From the NCBI RefSeq assembly GCF_045310675.1, contig NZ_JBJHZZ010000015.1:6366-70365 (forward strand): DNA of 64,000 bases, in the 5' to 3' direction. A program made the position numbers and the translations under genes. Shown here piece by piece: positions 16,994 to 24,044 of this stretch (its first letter is position 1; every line of letters starts with the position of its first letter). The stretch is from Clostridium_AT stratigraminis (GTDB lineage: Bacteria; Bacillota; Clostridia; Clostridiales; Clostridiaceae). Under the pieces are notes generated by a model. That model was not told the origin of the DNA and ran no database searches. It worked only from the letters and a program-made list of their open reading frames with translations.

Positions 16994-17647
16994 TCAATCG
17001 ACTTCTGGATAAACAACTGAAGTCTCATTTACCCATATAGTTCTGCCACCTGCACATTGAACTTTCATATATCCATCTTTCTTTTCTTGAATTCTTCCAT
17101 GTTCTGAGCCATCAGCCATGTAAGGCTTAACAGACTTAATATCCTCAAATGTTTCTGTCTCGTATATGTTTGTACCTTTTTTAACCATTACTTCACTTTG
17201 AACCTTAGCTATTTTATCTTTAGTATAAAGAACAGTATCGGATTCTTTTATCCACCCTTTGTAATTAGTTGGAGAATCATAAATAGGTATGGCTACATAT
17301 AACCAAGTAACATTATTTACATTAGCAGTATCTAATACCGTTACTACTGTATTATACGAAACATCATTTAGCTTAACTGAATTATTAACTGGTAGAGCCA
17401 GTAAGTTACATTTCTTTTCAACAAAACTTTTACTACTCTTATTTTCAATGTAGTTTATGTTCAAGGTATTTATTTCATTATTTTGAAACTCAGTTATTTT
17501 ATTATTTTTATCATTCAATTCTTTTTCCAGTTGAAATACTTTACTCTTAAGTTGCTCATTCTCGGTTTTAAGTGACAGAGTATTATTTGAACACCCACCT
17601 AAAAATATAATAAAAGCTGAAAGGATAATAAAAACTATTTTTTTCAT
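16994..17647 (-). CDS. lipoprotein with coiled coil and SH3-like domain
   Basis: A 217-aa exported lipoprotein. It has the signal peptide KKIVFIILSAFIIFLGGC (lipidated Cys 19), then a coiled coil at about 25-65 (ENEQLKSKVFQLEKELNDKN). The C-terminal half, about 75-215, has the bacterial SH3 pattern (NVTWLYVAIPIYDSPTNYKG, IQEKKDGYMKVQC). Such domains often bind peptidoglycan or protein ligands on the cell surface. The start at 17647 has AAGGCGT upstream. It is in cassette C3 with a small membrane protein. The substrate or partner is unknown. Confidence 0.75.
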   Translation of the reverse strand: MKKIVFIILSAFIIFLGGCSNNTLSLKTENEQLKSKVFQLEKELNDKNNKITEFQNNEINTLNINYIENKSSKSFVEKKCNLLALPVNNSVKLNDVSYNTVVTVLDTANVNNVTWLYVAIPIYDSPTNYKGWIKESDTVLYTKDKIAKVQSEVMVKKGTNIYETETFEDIKSVKPYMADGSEHGRIQEKKDGYMKVQCAGGRTIWVNETSVVYPEVD

Positions 17648-17886
17648 ACGCCTTACCCCTATCCATAATTATAAATTATCTGATACATTGTAATTTGTAA
17701 TACTTTACTCTTGTGCCACTATATAAGAAGATTCTATATTAAGTCGGTTTATAGAATCCACGTTGAACCCGCATAGAGCCAGCAAATATTTATATATTTA
17801 TATAGCTACGTTTAATAATACTTATATGGCTCAGATTCTTAAGTTTAATATTTCCTCCAAGTTTGCACTCATTTCAAAAGGATTTC

Positions 17887-17998
17887 AGTTAACGTCTCGT
17901 ACTCCAGACGCCGAGAAGCTTAGAGAGCTCTTCTCTTAGCTTCGCAGGTGTGCTTTGAAATCTTTTCATGCAAAGCGAACTGGAGTATTTTGTTATAT
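17887..17998 (-). repeat. attC-like cassette site S15 (short type)
   Basis: Left core CAGTTAAC ends at 17893. L-boxes TACTCCAG and CTGGAGTA pair perfectly over 8 bases. Right core GTTATAT begins at 17992. The interior (GAGAAGCTTAG...CTTAGCTTCG and TGCTTTG...CAAAGCG) resembles S3, S4 and S8. The L-box differs from every other site yet still pairs, which is strong covariation evidence. Confidence 0.92.
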
Positions 17999-18033
17999 GA
18001 AGTCCTTTGCGCAGCCTTTCTCGACCAATAAAG

Positions 18034-18714
18034 TTAATCCTTTTTTATCATCTGTTTAATAAATTCTTGCTCAATACCCCAAATCTCTTTCATAGGTATC
18101 GCTTCTCTATGACATTTATTAACGTTCTTCCCTTCCTTTGTCCACAAATAAGGAAATATAGAAATTCCGTACTCTCCTATTAGTTTGCGAACATCTTCTT
18201 CCCATCCGGTCCACCTAAATGACTTATAGTAGAGATTGATATCTCCATTCAATGCCCAATTAATAAAATCAGTGTATCCTTTTTCTGTATCCTCCCATTC
18301 TAAAGTATCTGGTGCAAAATAAAATACATTCTTGAATGACTGTCCAAATGCTCCCCCGTTTATAGCATAAACTCCACCAACAATATCGTAAGCTATGATC
18401 AAAGCATTTTTAATTGAGTATTCAATTTTGATCTCACTAATATTATTCCATGATAATAAATTTCCCGAGATTCTTTCATTACCTGATCCTAAAATCCTTA
18501 ACCAGCCATGATTTACTAGTAATCCCCCGCACTCTAAAGCAATTGCTCCCATAGTGGACCTATTTGTGATTTGCAGTTGCAATAAAGTTTCTTCTCCATC
18601 AGCTTTGGTGTTAGGTAAAACCTCAACCTGATTTTCAGCCTTATCAAACCATGTCTCGAACATGGTCCATGCATTGCCCTCTTCATATATTAATTCTGAT
18701 AATTTTTTACTCAT
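18034..18714 (-). CDS. DUF2625-family protein
   Basis: A 226-aa soluble protein matching my memory of DUF2625: an N-terminal ELIYEEGNAWTMFETWFDKA, a central MGAIALECGGLLVNHGWLRI with LGSGNERISGNL, and a C-terminal FINWALNGDINLYYKSFRW. The biochemical function of this family is not established. Homologues occur singly in diverse bacteria, often in accessory regions. It is the sole gene of cassette C2. Its start at 18714 has AGGAATACTT upstream. It appears intact. Confidence 0.7.
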   Translation of the reverse strand: MSKKLSELIYEEGNAWTMFETWFDKAENQVEVLPNTKADGEETLLQLQITNRSTMGAIALECGGLLVNHGWLRILGSGNERISGNLLSWNNISEIKIEYSIKNALIIAYDIVGGVYAINGGAFGQSFKNVFYFAPDTLEWEDTEKGYTDFINWALNGDINLYYKSFRWTGWEEDVRKLIGEYGISIFPYLWTKEGKNVNKCHREAIPMKEIWGIEQEFIKQMIKKD

Positions 18715-18768
18715 AAGTATTCCTTCTTTCTCAGTTTCTAGGTATCTCTTAGAAAAGCAAAGGATTTC

Positions 18769-18910
18769 ATATAACGTCTCGGATTCCCGACGTCCTCCAG
18801 CCTTACAGAAGTAGCTAAAATTCTTAGATAGCTCTTATCTTAATATTTGAGCTACCTCGTCTCGGTTAGGCTGGAGGATGTGCGCAGCGAACGGGAATGT
18901 ATTGTTAACT
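18769..18910 (-). repeat. attC-like cassette site S16 (attI-proximal)
   Basis: Left core CATATAAC ends at 18775. L-boxes ATTCCCG and CGGGAAT pair. Right core GTTAACT begins at 18904. It is of the same type as S14. This site belongs to the first cassette of the array. That cassette's other end is the sequence abutting attI at 19877-19881, and the two ends match (GTTAACTGAAG and GTTAACTGAAA). Confidence 0.92.
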
Positions 18911-18997
18911 GAAGTCCGCCAGCGCAGTACTCGAAATTACAACTATCCAAAAGCCCTTTTCATGAAGAATATAGAAAAAATGCGTATTAGATATATC

Positions 18998-19408
18998 CTA
19001 CTTAAATAAGTAAAGGTCGATATCAATATCAGTTTCGGTTTCATAACAGAATTTAATAATCTCTCTGCTTGGTGCTAAAGCTGGTGTTGGTTCGTTAATA
19101 TATAGTTTAGGAACGACCTCCAAAACAAATGATACACCATATTTCATTTTGATATCTTTTAGTAATGAAATTTTAGGCTTTAAATTAACAATTGTATTCA
19201 CCATTTGATTTTCAGTAATAACATCATAAAGGTCACATTGTCCATATTCCCATAGTGCAAAGTCATAAAAACTCTTTGTAACTGGTCTCTTATCACCAAT
19301 CTTCCAACATCTTGAAGGAGTTAACTCTAAAATTTCAGTTATTTCATCAGGATTAAAGTTCCCTTTAATTGCAAAATAAGTATAGCAACTATTTTTTGTT
19401 TTCTCCAT
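18998..19408 (-). CDS. DUF4279-family protein
   Basis: A 136-aa protein with the DUF4279 pattern YTYFAIKGNFNPDEITEILE, PSRCWKIGD and ALWEYG, then a long acidic C-terminus. The family is uncharacterised but often lies in immunity-rich loci. I chose ATG 19408 because GGGGGAAGG precedes it; the frame is open to 19429. It is in cassette C1, next to the integrase end of the array, with a small zinc-finger gene upstream. The first cassette is normally the most recently acquired and the best expressed; whether that holds here is inference. Confidence 0.7.
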   Translation of the reverse strand: MEKTKNSCYTYFAIKGNFNPDEITEILELTPSRCWKIGDKRPVTKSFYDFALWEYGQCDLYDVITENQMVNTIVNLKPKISLLKDIKMKYGVSFVLEVVPKLYINEPTPALAPSREIIKFCYETETDIDIDLYLFK

Positions 19409-19502
19409 ATTACCTTCCCCCATAAACATAAATAATTAAATTTCGCCATAGATTACTCTTGCAATTCTTTATAAGAAAATTTTTTCATTATATAAATCCA
19501 TT

Positions 19503-19721
19503 CTATGCATCATTAAACTCCTTAGACAATGACTTCTTTGCCTTATATTTACTAGTAACCCTACGTTTGCTACCACTGCCTAGAGTCTTTCTTCTCCTTT
19601 GACATTCTTTGCATATATCTTTTAATCCCAATTTCCCTTTAGATGTTTTGTCAAAAAATTCTTCAGTTGCAGGTAAATTTCTTTTACAATCACAGCAAAT
19701 CTTATGTTCAAAATTATCCAT
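19503..19721 (-). CDS. small zinc-finger protein (CxxC...CxxC), 72 aa
   Basis: A 72-aa basic protein with two cysteine pairs, CCDCKRNLPATEEFF and KDICKECQRRRK. This is the zinc knuckle seen at the start of many phage and HNH-type proteins. No HNH catalytic residues follow; the protein ends in a Lys/Arg/Ser-rich tail (GSGSKRRVTSKYKAKK), which suggests nucleic-acid binding. The start at 19721 has GGAGGG upstream. It sits 5' of the DUF4279 gene in cassette C1 on the same strand. Role unknown. Confidence 0.65.
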   Translation of the reverse strand: MDNFEHKICCDCKRNLPATEEFFDKTSKGKLGLKDICKECQRRRKTLGSGSKRRVTSKYKAKKSLSKEFNDA

Positions 19722-19876
19722 AAGAATCTTTGTAACCCTCCTTCCGAATGCTATCTTTGAAATAATCTGACATTAGTCTAATAAACTTACATTAGGACAC
19801 AATACTTTACTTATATGACTCAGATCCTTAAATTTAATGTTTCCTCCAAATTCGCACTTTTTTCAAAAGGATTTCA
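19722..19876. other. leader of the first cassette
   Basis: About 150 bases lie between the attI crossover and the zinc-finger gene. The final 50 bases (about 19831-19881) are a near copy of the segment before S15 (about 17841-17892), including TCAAAAGGATTTCAGTTAA. Cassettes C1 and C3 therefore share the same 5' end. No clear promoter is visible. Confidence 0.5.
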
Positions 19877-19960
19877 GTTAACTATCAAATAAACGACCCT
19901 GTCGTTTTATACCTTTAATAAATAGGAGTTTATGACGTTTATGTCCGGTAATAAACCTTT
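19877..19960 (-). other. candidate attI recombination site
   Basis: The conserved end of cassette C1 stops at GTTAA|C (19877-19882), exactly where other cassettes meet an attC. Beyond it the sequence is unique: CTATCAAAT, a perfect inverted repeat AAACGAC-CCT-GTCGTTT (19891-19907) and a second repeat GTTTAT...ATAAAC (about 19938-19956). On the minus strand the core reads GTTAACT. There is no hairpin of the attC kind. Its position between the last cassette and the integrase is that of attI. The first inverted repeat may be an integrase-binding site or part of a terminator. Confidence 0.7.
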
Positions 19961-19986
19961 GGCAGTATCTAGCCTATCCTTATAAT

Positions 19987-21039
19987 TTACTTTTTTAACA
20001 TTTTATCCAGGGGACTTTGTATGTTGGATATATTCTTTTGTGTAACATGAGTATATATTTCTGTAGTTTTGGAGCTAGAATGACCAAGAAGTTCTTGAAT
20101 ATACCTTAAATCTATTCCACTTTCAAGAAGATTTGTTGCAAAGGAATGACGGAGGCTATGTACCGAAACCTTCTTGGTTATTTTTGCTAGGCTGCATGCA
20201 TTTTCAAATATTCTTTGAACTGTTCTTTCTGTAATATATTCATCTTCATCTTGTCCGGGAAAAAGCCACTTTTCTGGCCTAAATAATTTGTAGTATTTTC
20301 TAAGTTGATCTAGGGCAATTTCTGATAGAACTGTATATCTGTCCTTTGAACCTTTTCCTTGCACTACATGGATAAGCATTCTTTGACTGTCTATATCTTC
20401 TGTTTTCAGCTTTACAACTTCTCCTACTCTTAGGCCTGCTGAATATATTAAAAACAGAATTGTCTTATGTTTTTCATTCTTTAGTGCAGAAAGTATTTTT
20501 GATACTTCTTGAAAGCTTAAAACATTTGGCAGCTTGTTTTCTTTCTTTGGTCTTTTTATAAAACTTATATTTTTATCTTGCTTTAATACATCATTGCATA
20601 AGAATTTTATAGAACTAATGGATTGATTTACATATGAGTGTGATACCTTTTGGTCTTCAAGCAGAAATAGTATATATCTTTTTACATCTCCTGTAGTGAA
20701 TTCCTGTAAATTTACATTTAGAAAGCTTGAGAATCTTTTAATATGCGAAATGTAGGATTTTCTTGTTTTAAAGCTATAGCCTTTAAGTTTTATTTCTTCA
20801 TCCATCAAATTAATGATGCTTTGATTTTGTGGGTTATCCTCAAAATCTATATTTACTTGTTCATTTTTAAATAGTTCTTTTAAAATGTTTAGATTTTCTT
20901 CTGTAAAAGGTACAGTCCATATTCTTTTGTCAGGATTCCATTTATAGAACTTTTGACTTTTAATTTTTGCTACTCTTACTTGAGAATATTCAAAGGAAAT
21001 TGCTAATTCATCTTTTAGTTTTGCTATATTTATTGTCAC
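19987..21039 (-). CDS. integron-type tyrosine recombinase
   Basis: A 350-aa tyrosine recombinase. Residues about 1-68 are an extra N-terminal domain with a YKWNPDKRIWTVP motif, seen in some Xer-like recombinases and helicases. Residues about 75-165 are the core-binding domain. The catalytic domain has R204 (AGLRVGE), K229 (GKGSKDR), H294 and R297 (HSLRH), H320 (LLGHS) and Y329 (EIYTH). The C-terminus SPLDKM resembles IntI. From GKGSKDR to RHSFAT it has about 75 residues, against about 107 in IntI1, so the IntI-specific insertion is absent. The start is GTG 21039 with AAGGGG upstream. It is encoded on the same strand as the cassettes, the reverse of classical integrons. It probably recombines the adjacent attC-like sites. 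Confidence 0.85.
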   Translation of the reverse strand: MTINIAKLKDELAISFEYSQVRVAKIKSQKFYKWNPDKRIWTVPFTEENLNILKELFKNEQVNIDFEDNPQNQSIINLMDEEIKLKGYSFKTRKSYISHIKRFSSFLNVNLQEFTTGDVKRYILFLLEDQKVSHSYVNQSISSIKFLCNDVLKQDKNISFIKRPKKENKLPNVLSFQEVSKILSALKNEKHKTILFLIYSAGLRVGEVVKLKTEDIDSQRMLIHVVQGKGSKDRYTVLSEIALDQLRKYYKLFRPEKWLFPGQDEDEYITERTVQRIFENACSLAKITKKVSVHSLRHSFATNLLESGIDLRYIQELLGHSSSKTTEIYTHVTQKNISNIQSPLDKMLKK

Positions 21040-21066
21040 GGTTATACCCCTTTTTAAAAATTATGA

Positions 21067-21114
21067 GAATCTATGTTCCTATAAAAAGTATCTCCGTAAC
21101 TTAACTATATTATA
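21067..21114 (-). promoter_or_regulatory. integrase promoter region with LexA-like box
   Basis: On the minus strand TATAAT lies at 21114-21109 with only a weak -35. Between it and the start is GAATCTATGTTC (21067-21078), one mismatch from the Firmicute SOS box GAAC-N4-GTTC. This is a possible LexA operator overlapping the transcribed leader. The -10 is plausible. The operator is speculative. Confidence 0.35.
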
Positions 21115-21454
21115 CCATTTATTTGGTTTTATTACATTAATTATTATGCTTGTACTATTTCATTACAATTATCAATAAACTTTTAATTATCGGTGACGTT
21201 TAGCTATTTTATAATTACCATATGAAGAAATTTATGAAGCCTTTATTATTTCCAAGTTTATATTGCTTTTACAAAGAAAATATATCTTTAAAAATTTTCA
21301 TGAAGATATCATAAATTTGTTGTGAGATTTATAATCTTGATAATTATTTTAACAAATAAAAATATCTCCAGAAATGCTTTTATTCTGGAGATATTTTTCA
21401 ATCTTTATATTATTGATTTTTCAAATATACTATATATATTTAATTTATATATAA
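21115..21454. other. spacer between array and lysine operon
   Basis: About 340 AT-rich bases mark the boundary between the accessory array and the core metabolic operon. Apart from the terminator at 21358-21398 I see no gene, repeat or attachment duplication here. Confidence 0.5.
21358..21398 (-). terminator. intrinsic terminator of the lysine operon
   Basis: AAATATCTCCAGAA and TTCTGGAGATATTTTT form a perfect stem of about 14 bp with a 9-base loop and a T run on either strand. It lies 57 bases after the kamE stop codon. Confidence 0.85.
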
Positions 21455-22243
21455 TTATATTAATCCTCTATTAACCATTTCAGTAACTGCAAAGGTTGCT
21501 ACGTCATCTGCGTATTTTGCTGGGCCGAAGCCTGCATCGTAGCCTAGCTCTTTGGCTAACTCGTGAGTTATTCTTGGACCGCCGCAGATTAGAATTATTT
21601 TATCTCTAAGGCCTTCTGCCTCTAAAAGCTCTACTAGGTTTGTGAGGTTTTGAACGTGTACATTTTTTTGAGTTACTGTTTGAGATACTAGAAGTATATC
21701 AGCCTTTAAATCAATTGCCTTTTTGATAAATTCCTCGTTGGGAACCTGGCTGCCTAGATTATAGGCTTCTATCATGTCGTATCTTTCAAGGCCATAATGC
21801 CCTGCAAAGCCTTTCATGTTCATTATTGCATCTATACCAACGGTGTGAGCATCTGTGCCTGTGCTTGCCCCAATAATAACTACCTTTCGTTTTATGCTTT
21901 CTCTAATGTACTCATTGGTTTCTTCCATGCCCATTGCATGAACATCAACGGATTGAACCTTTATGGAATCATAATCTATGGTTTCATTTAAGCTGCCGTA
22001 AACTACAAAGAAGGTGAACTCCTTGTCAAGTGCTGAGTGGTGAGCTACAGAAGGCTCCTGAAGTCCCATTTTTTTTGCTAAAAGCTTTGCAGCCTCTACT
22101 GCCTTGTCACCATCTGGAACTGGAAGGGTAAAGCTTACTTGAACCTTTCCATCGTTCATGGTGTCTCCGTAGGGCCTTACTTTAGTTAAATCTAAGGTTT
22201 GATCATAGTCTCTTTTTTCAGTTGAATATAGTCCTCCGCTCAT
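21455..22243 (-). CDS. kamE: lysine 5,6-aminomutase beta subunit
   Basis: A 262-aa B12- and PLP-dependent mutase subunit. With KamD it moves the terminal amino group of beta-lysine (or D-lysine) to carbon 5, giving 3,5-diaminohexanoate (or 2,5-diaminohexanoate). The cobalamin-binding DxHxxG motif is DAHTVG with His133. Lys144 in MNMKGFAGH is the PLP Schiff-base lysine known from the family, placed in this subunit. The C-terminal Rossmann-like B12 domain includes LVSQTVTQK and ILICGGPRI. The start at 22243 has GGGAGGTG upstream, 2 bases after the kamD stop, so translation is coupled. It is the last gene of the operon. Confidence 0.95.
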   Translation of the reverse strand: MSGGLYSTEKRDYDQTLDLTKVRPYGDTMNDGKVQVSFTLPVPDGDKAVEAAKLLAKKMGLQEPSVAHHSALDKEFTFFVVYGSLNETIDYDSIKVQSVDVHAMGMEETNEYIRESIKRKVVIIGASTGTDAHTVGIDAIMNMKGFAGHYGLERYDMIEAYNLGSQVPNEEFIKKAIDLKADILLVSQTVTQKNVHVQNLTNLVELLEAEGLRDKIILICGGPRITHELAKELGYDAGFGPAKYADDVATFAVTEMVNRGLI

Positions 22244-22245
22244 GT

Positions 22246-23820
22246 TTACACCTCCCTTTTAGTATTATTTTCATTATTAAGCATAAGCTCTATGAATGGA
22301 TTAAAGTATTCTTTTTGCTTTTCAACTACTCCATCTAAGCCTTTTCCGCCGTCTATTGGTCTTTTTATTCCTGCAAATATTCCTTTTTCTAAGGTTTTAA
22401 ATAGGCCAAGACCTTCTATTTCCTTTAATAGATCTGAGGCCTTTCCTAATACTTCATTAGCTCTATTTTGTATTATTCCGCCTTCTTTAAAGCTTATTTC
22501 TTCTCCTAAATCTGCCATGGTATTGAAAATGTAGCTTGCATTTTCAATAGATAACGCTCTATCAGACATAAATGGAGTATGAAGTGCCTCTGTAAGCATG
22601 CCTAATAAATGCAGCCTTTGATTTGTCATTATAGTTACCATGTTAAATAATGCATCTTGAACATGACCCTTAAATATATTGCCAGTCATAAATTTAGTTG
22701 GAGGCATATATTTAAGTGGTGCTTTAGGGAATATCTCTCTAGCCATTTGTGCCTGTGCTAGCTCAAATAAAAATCCATTTTTCTCCTCTGGATTAATTTC
22801 AAAGGCATGGCCAAGGCCCATTTGTTCCTCTGGAAGCCCTGCCAAAACTGCAAACTGCTCATTTATAAATTGTGAAGCAAGTACTGTGTGAGCCTCTTCT
22901 ACAGCATCAGCAGTGGTTAAATAGTTGTCTTCCCCTGTATTTATTATAACGCCAGCAAAGCCATTTATTATCCTTGAAAAATATTGGTCTACAATTGTTC
23001 TCTTCATATTAATATCTCTAAATAAGATTCCATAAAGAGCATCATTTAGCATAACATCTAATCTTTCTAATGCACCCATAGCTGCAATTTCCGGCATACA
23101 TAGCCCAGAACAGTAATTGCAAAGTCTTATATATCTACCTAGCTCCTCACCTACCTCATCAAGTGCCTTTCTCATAAGATAGAAGTTTTCTTGAGTTGCA
23201 AAGGTGCCTCCAAAGCCTTCTGTTGTTGCACCATATGGAACATAATCTAAAAGACTTTGTCCAGTTGTTCTAATAACAGCTATAATGTCAGCACCCTGCT
23301 TTGCTGCTGCAACTGCTTGAGTTATATCTTCATAAATATTACCTGTTGCAACTATTACATAAAGATAGGGTCCTTTTTTATCTCCAAATCTGTCTAAGTA
23401 TTCTTCTCTCTTTGCTCTGTTGCCTTTAATCCTTATTACTGTTTCCTTTGCAATTGAATTTACAGCCATTTTTATTTCAAAGGAATCTGCCATTGGAAGC
23501 TTTGTTAAATCTAGTTCTCCTTTTGAAACCTTAAGGGCAATTTCCTGAGGAGAAAGCTTTGTATTTACCATGGCATTTCCTATAAAAACAGCTGCTCCTA
23601 TACTTAATCCATTACCATTTTTAATATTTTCTACTACTACATTTGGAAGAGGAACCCCAACTTCATCTACCCCGTCTATTCCTAATAGTCTGCAGATAGT
23701 TCTTTCTACTGCCACAGTTGTATGCTTATCAATAAATTCCTGTGTTTCAAGTGCAATATTTTTAGCTGAAAGTCTGCCCCTTTGCACTAAGTCAAAGTTT
23801 AAATTTAATTTACCTTCCAT
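22246..23820 (-). CDS. kamD: lysine 5,6-aminomutase alpha subunit
   Basis: A 524-aa TIM-barrel subunit that holds substrate, the adenosyl group and PLP together with KamE. Features include LDLTKLPMADSFEIKMAVNS, YVIVATGNIYEDITQAVAAA, IIAVIRTTGQSLLDYVPYGA and LCMPEIAAMGALERLDVMLN, all characteristic of the family. I prefer ATG 23820 (MEGKLNLN) to ATG 23826 because the GGGGG ribosome site would touch the earlier codon. It lies between kamC and kamE in the lysine fermentation operon. Length and motifs are normal. Confidence 0.95.
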   Translation of the reverse strand: MEGKLNLNFDLVQRGRLSAKNIALETQEFIDKHTTVAVERTICRLLGIDGVDEVGVPLPNVVVENIKNGNGLSIGAAVFIGNAMVNTKLSPQEIALKVSKGELDLTKLPMADSFEIKMAVNSIAKETVIRIKGNRAKREEYLDRFGDKKGPYLYVIVATGNIYEDITQAVAAAKQGADIIAVIRTTGQSLLDYVPYGATTEGFGGTFATQENFYLMRKALDEVGEELGRYIRLCNYCSGLCMPEIAAMGALERLDVMLNDALYGILFRDINMKRTIVDQYFSRIINGFAGVIINTGEDNYLTTADAVEEAHTVLASQFINEQFAVLAGLPEEQMGLGHAFEINPEEKNGFLFELAQAQMAREIFPKAPLKYMPPTKFMTGNIFKGHVQDALFNMVTIMTNQRLHLLGMLTEALHTPFMSDRALSIENASYIFNTMADLGEEISFKEGGIIQNRANEVLGKASDLLKEIEGLGLFKTLEKGIFAGIKRPIDGGKGLDGVVEKQKEYFNPFIELMLNNENNTKREV

Positions 23821-24044
23821 GAACATCCCCCCGATAATTTTTACTCATTTAAATTGTTATATTATTAATGAAATTTACTTTTCTTTTAATCAAGATTTTA
23901 TTTATTATTAAATAAGAAATTATAATTTAAGTTTTTAATTTTAATTAAATAAAGCATTATTATAAGCAATGTTTTTATTCTTGTAATTAAGTAAAACTCT
24001 TATTTACATTAAGGTATTAATAATATTTAAGTTTGCTAATAGTA

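Noticed and set aside
1..19882. The long repeats might be CRISPR, REP/BIME elements or MITEs
   Set aside because: Repeat spacing is irregular and gene-sized and spacers are coding. The repeats have integron core boxes, covarying arms and cassette-specific flanks, which neither CRISPR nor MITEs show. No target-site duplications are visible.
19987..21039. Housekeeping XerC or XerD
   Set aside because: Xer proteins are about 300 residues and lack the extra N-terminal domain. The gene abuts the cassette array with a matching core at 19877-19882. An Xer-related origin of the enzyme is still possible.
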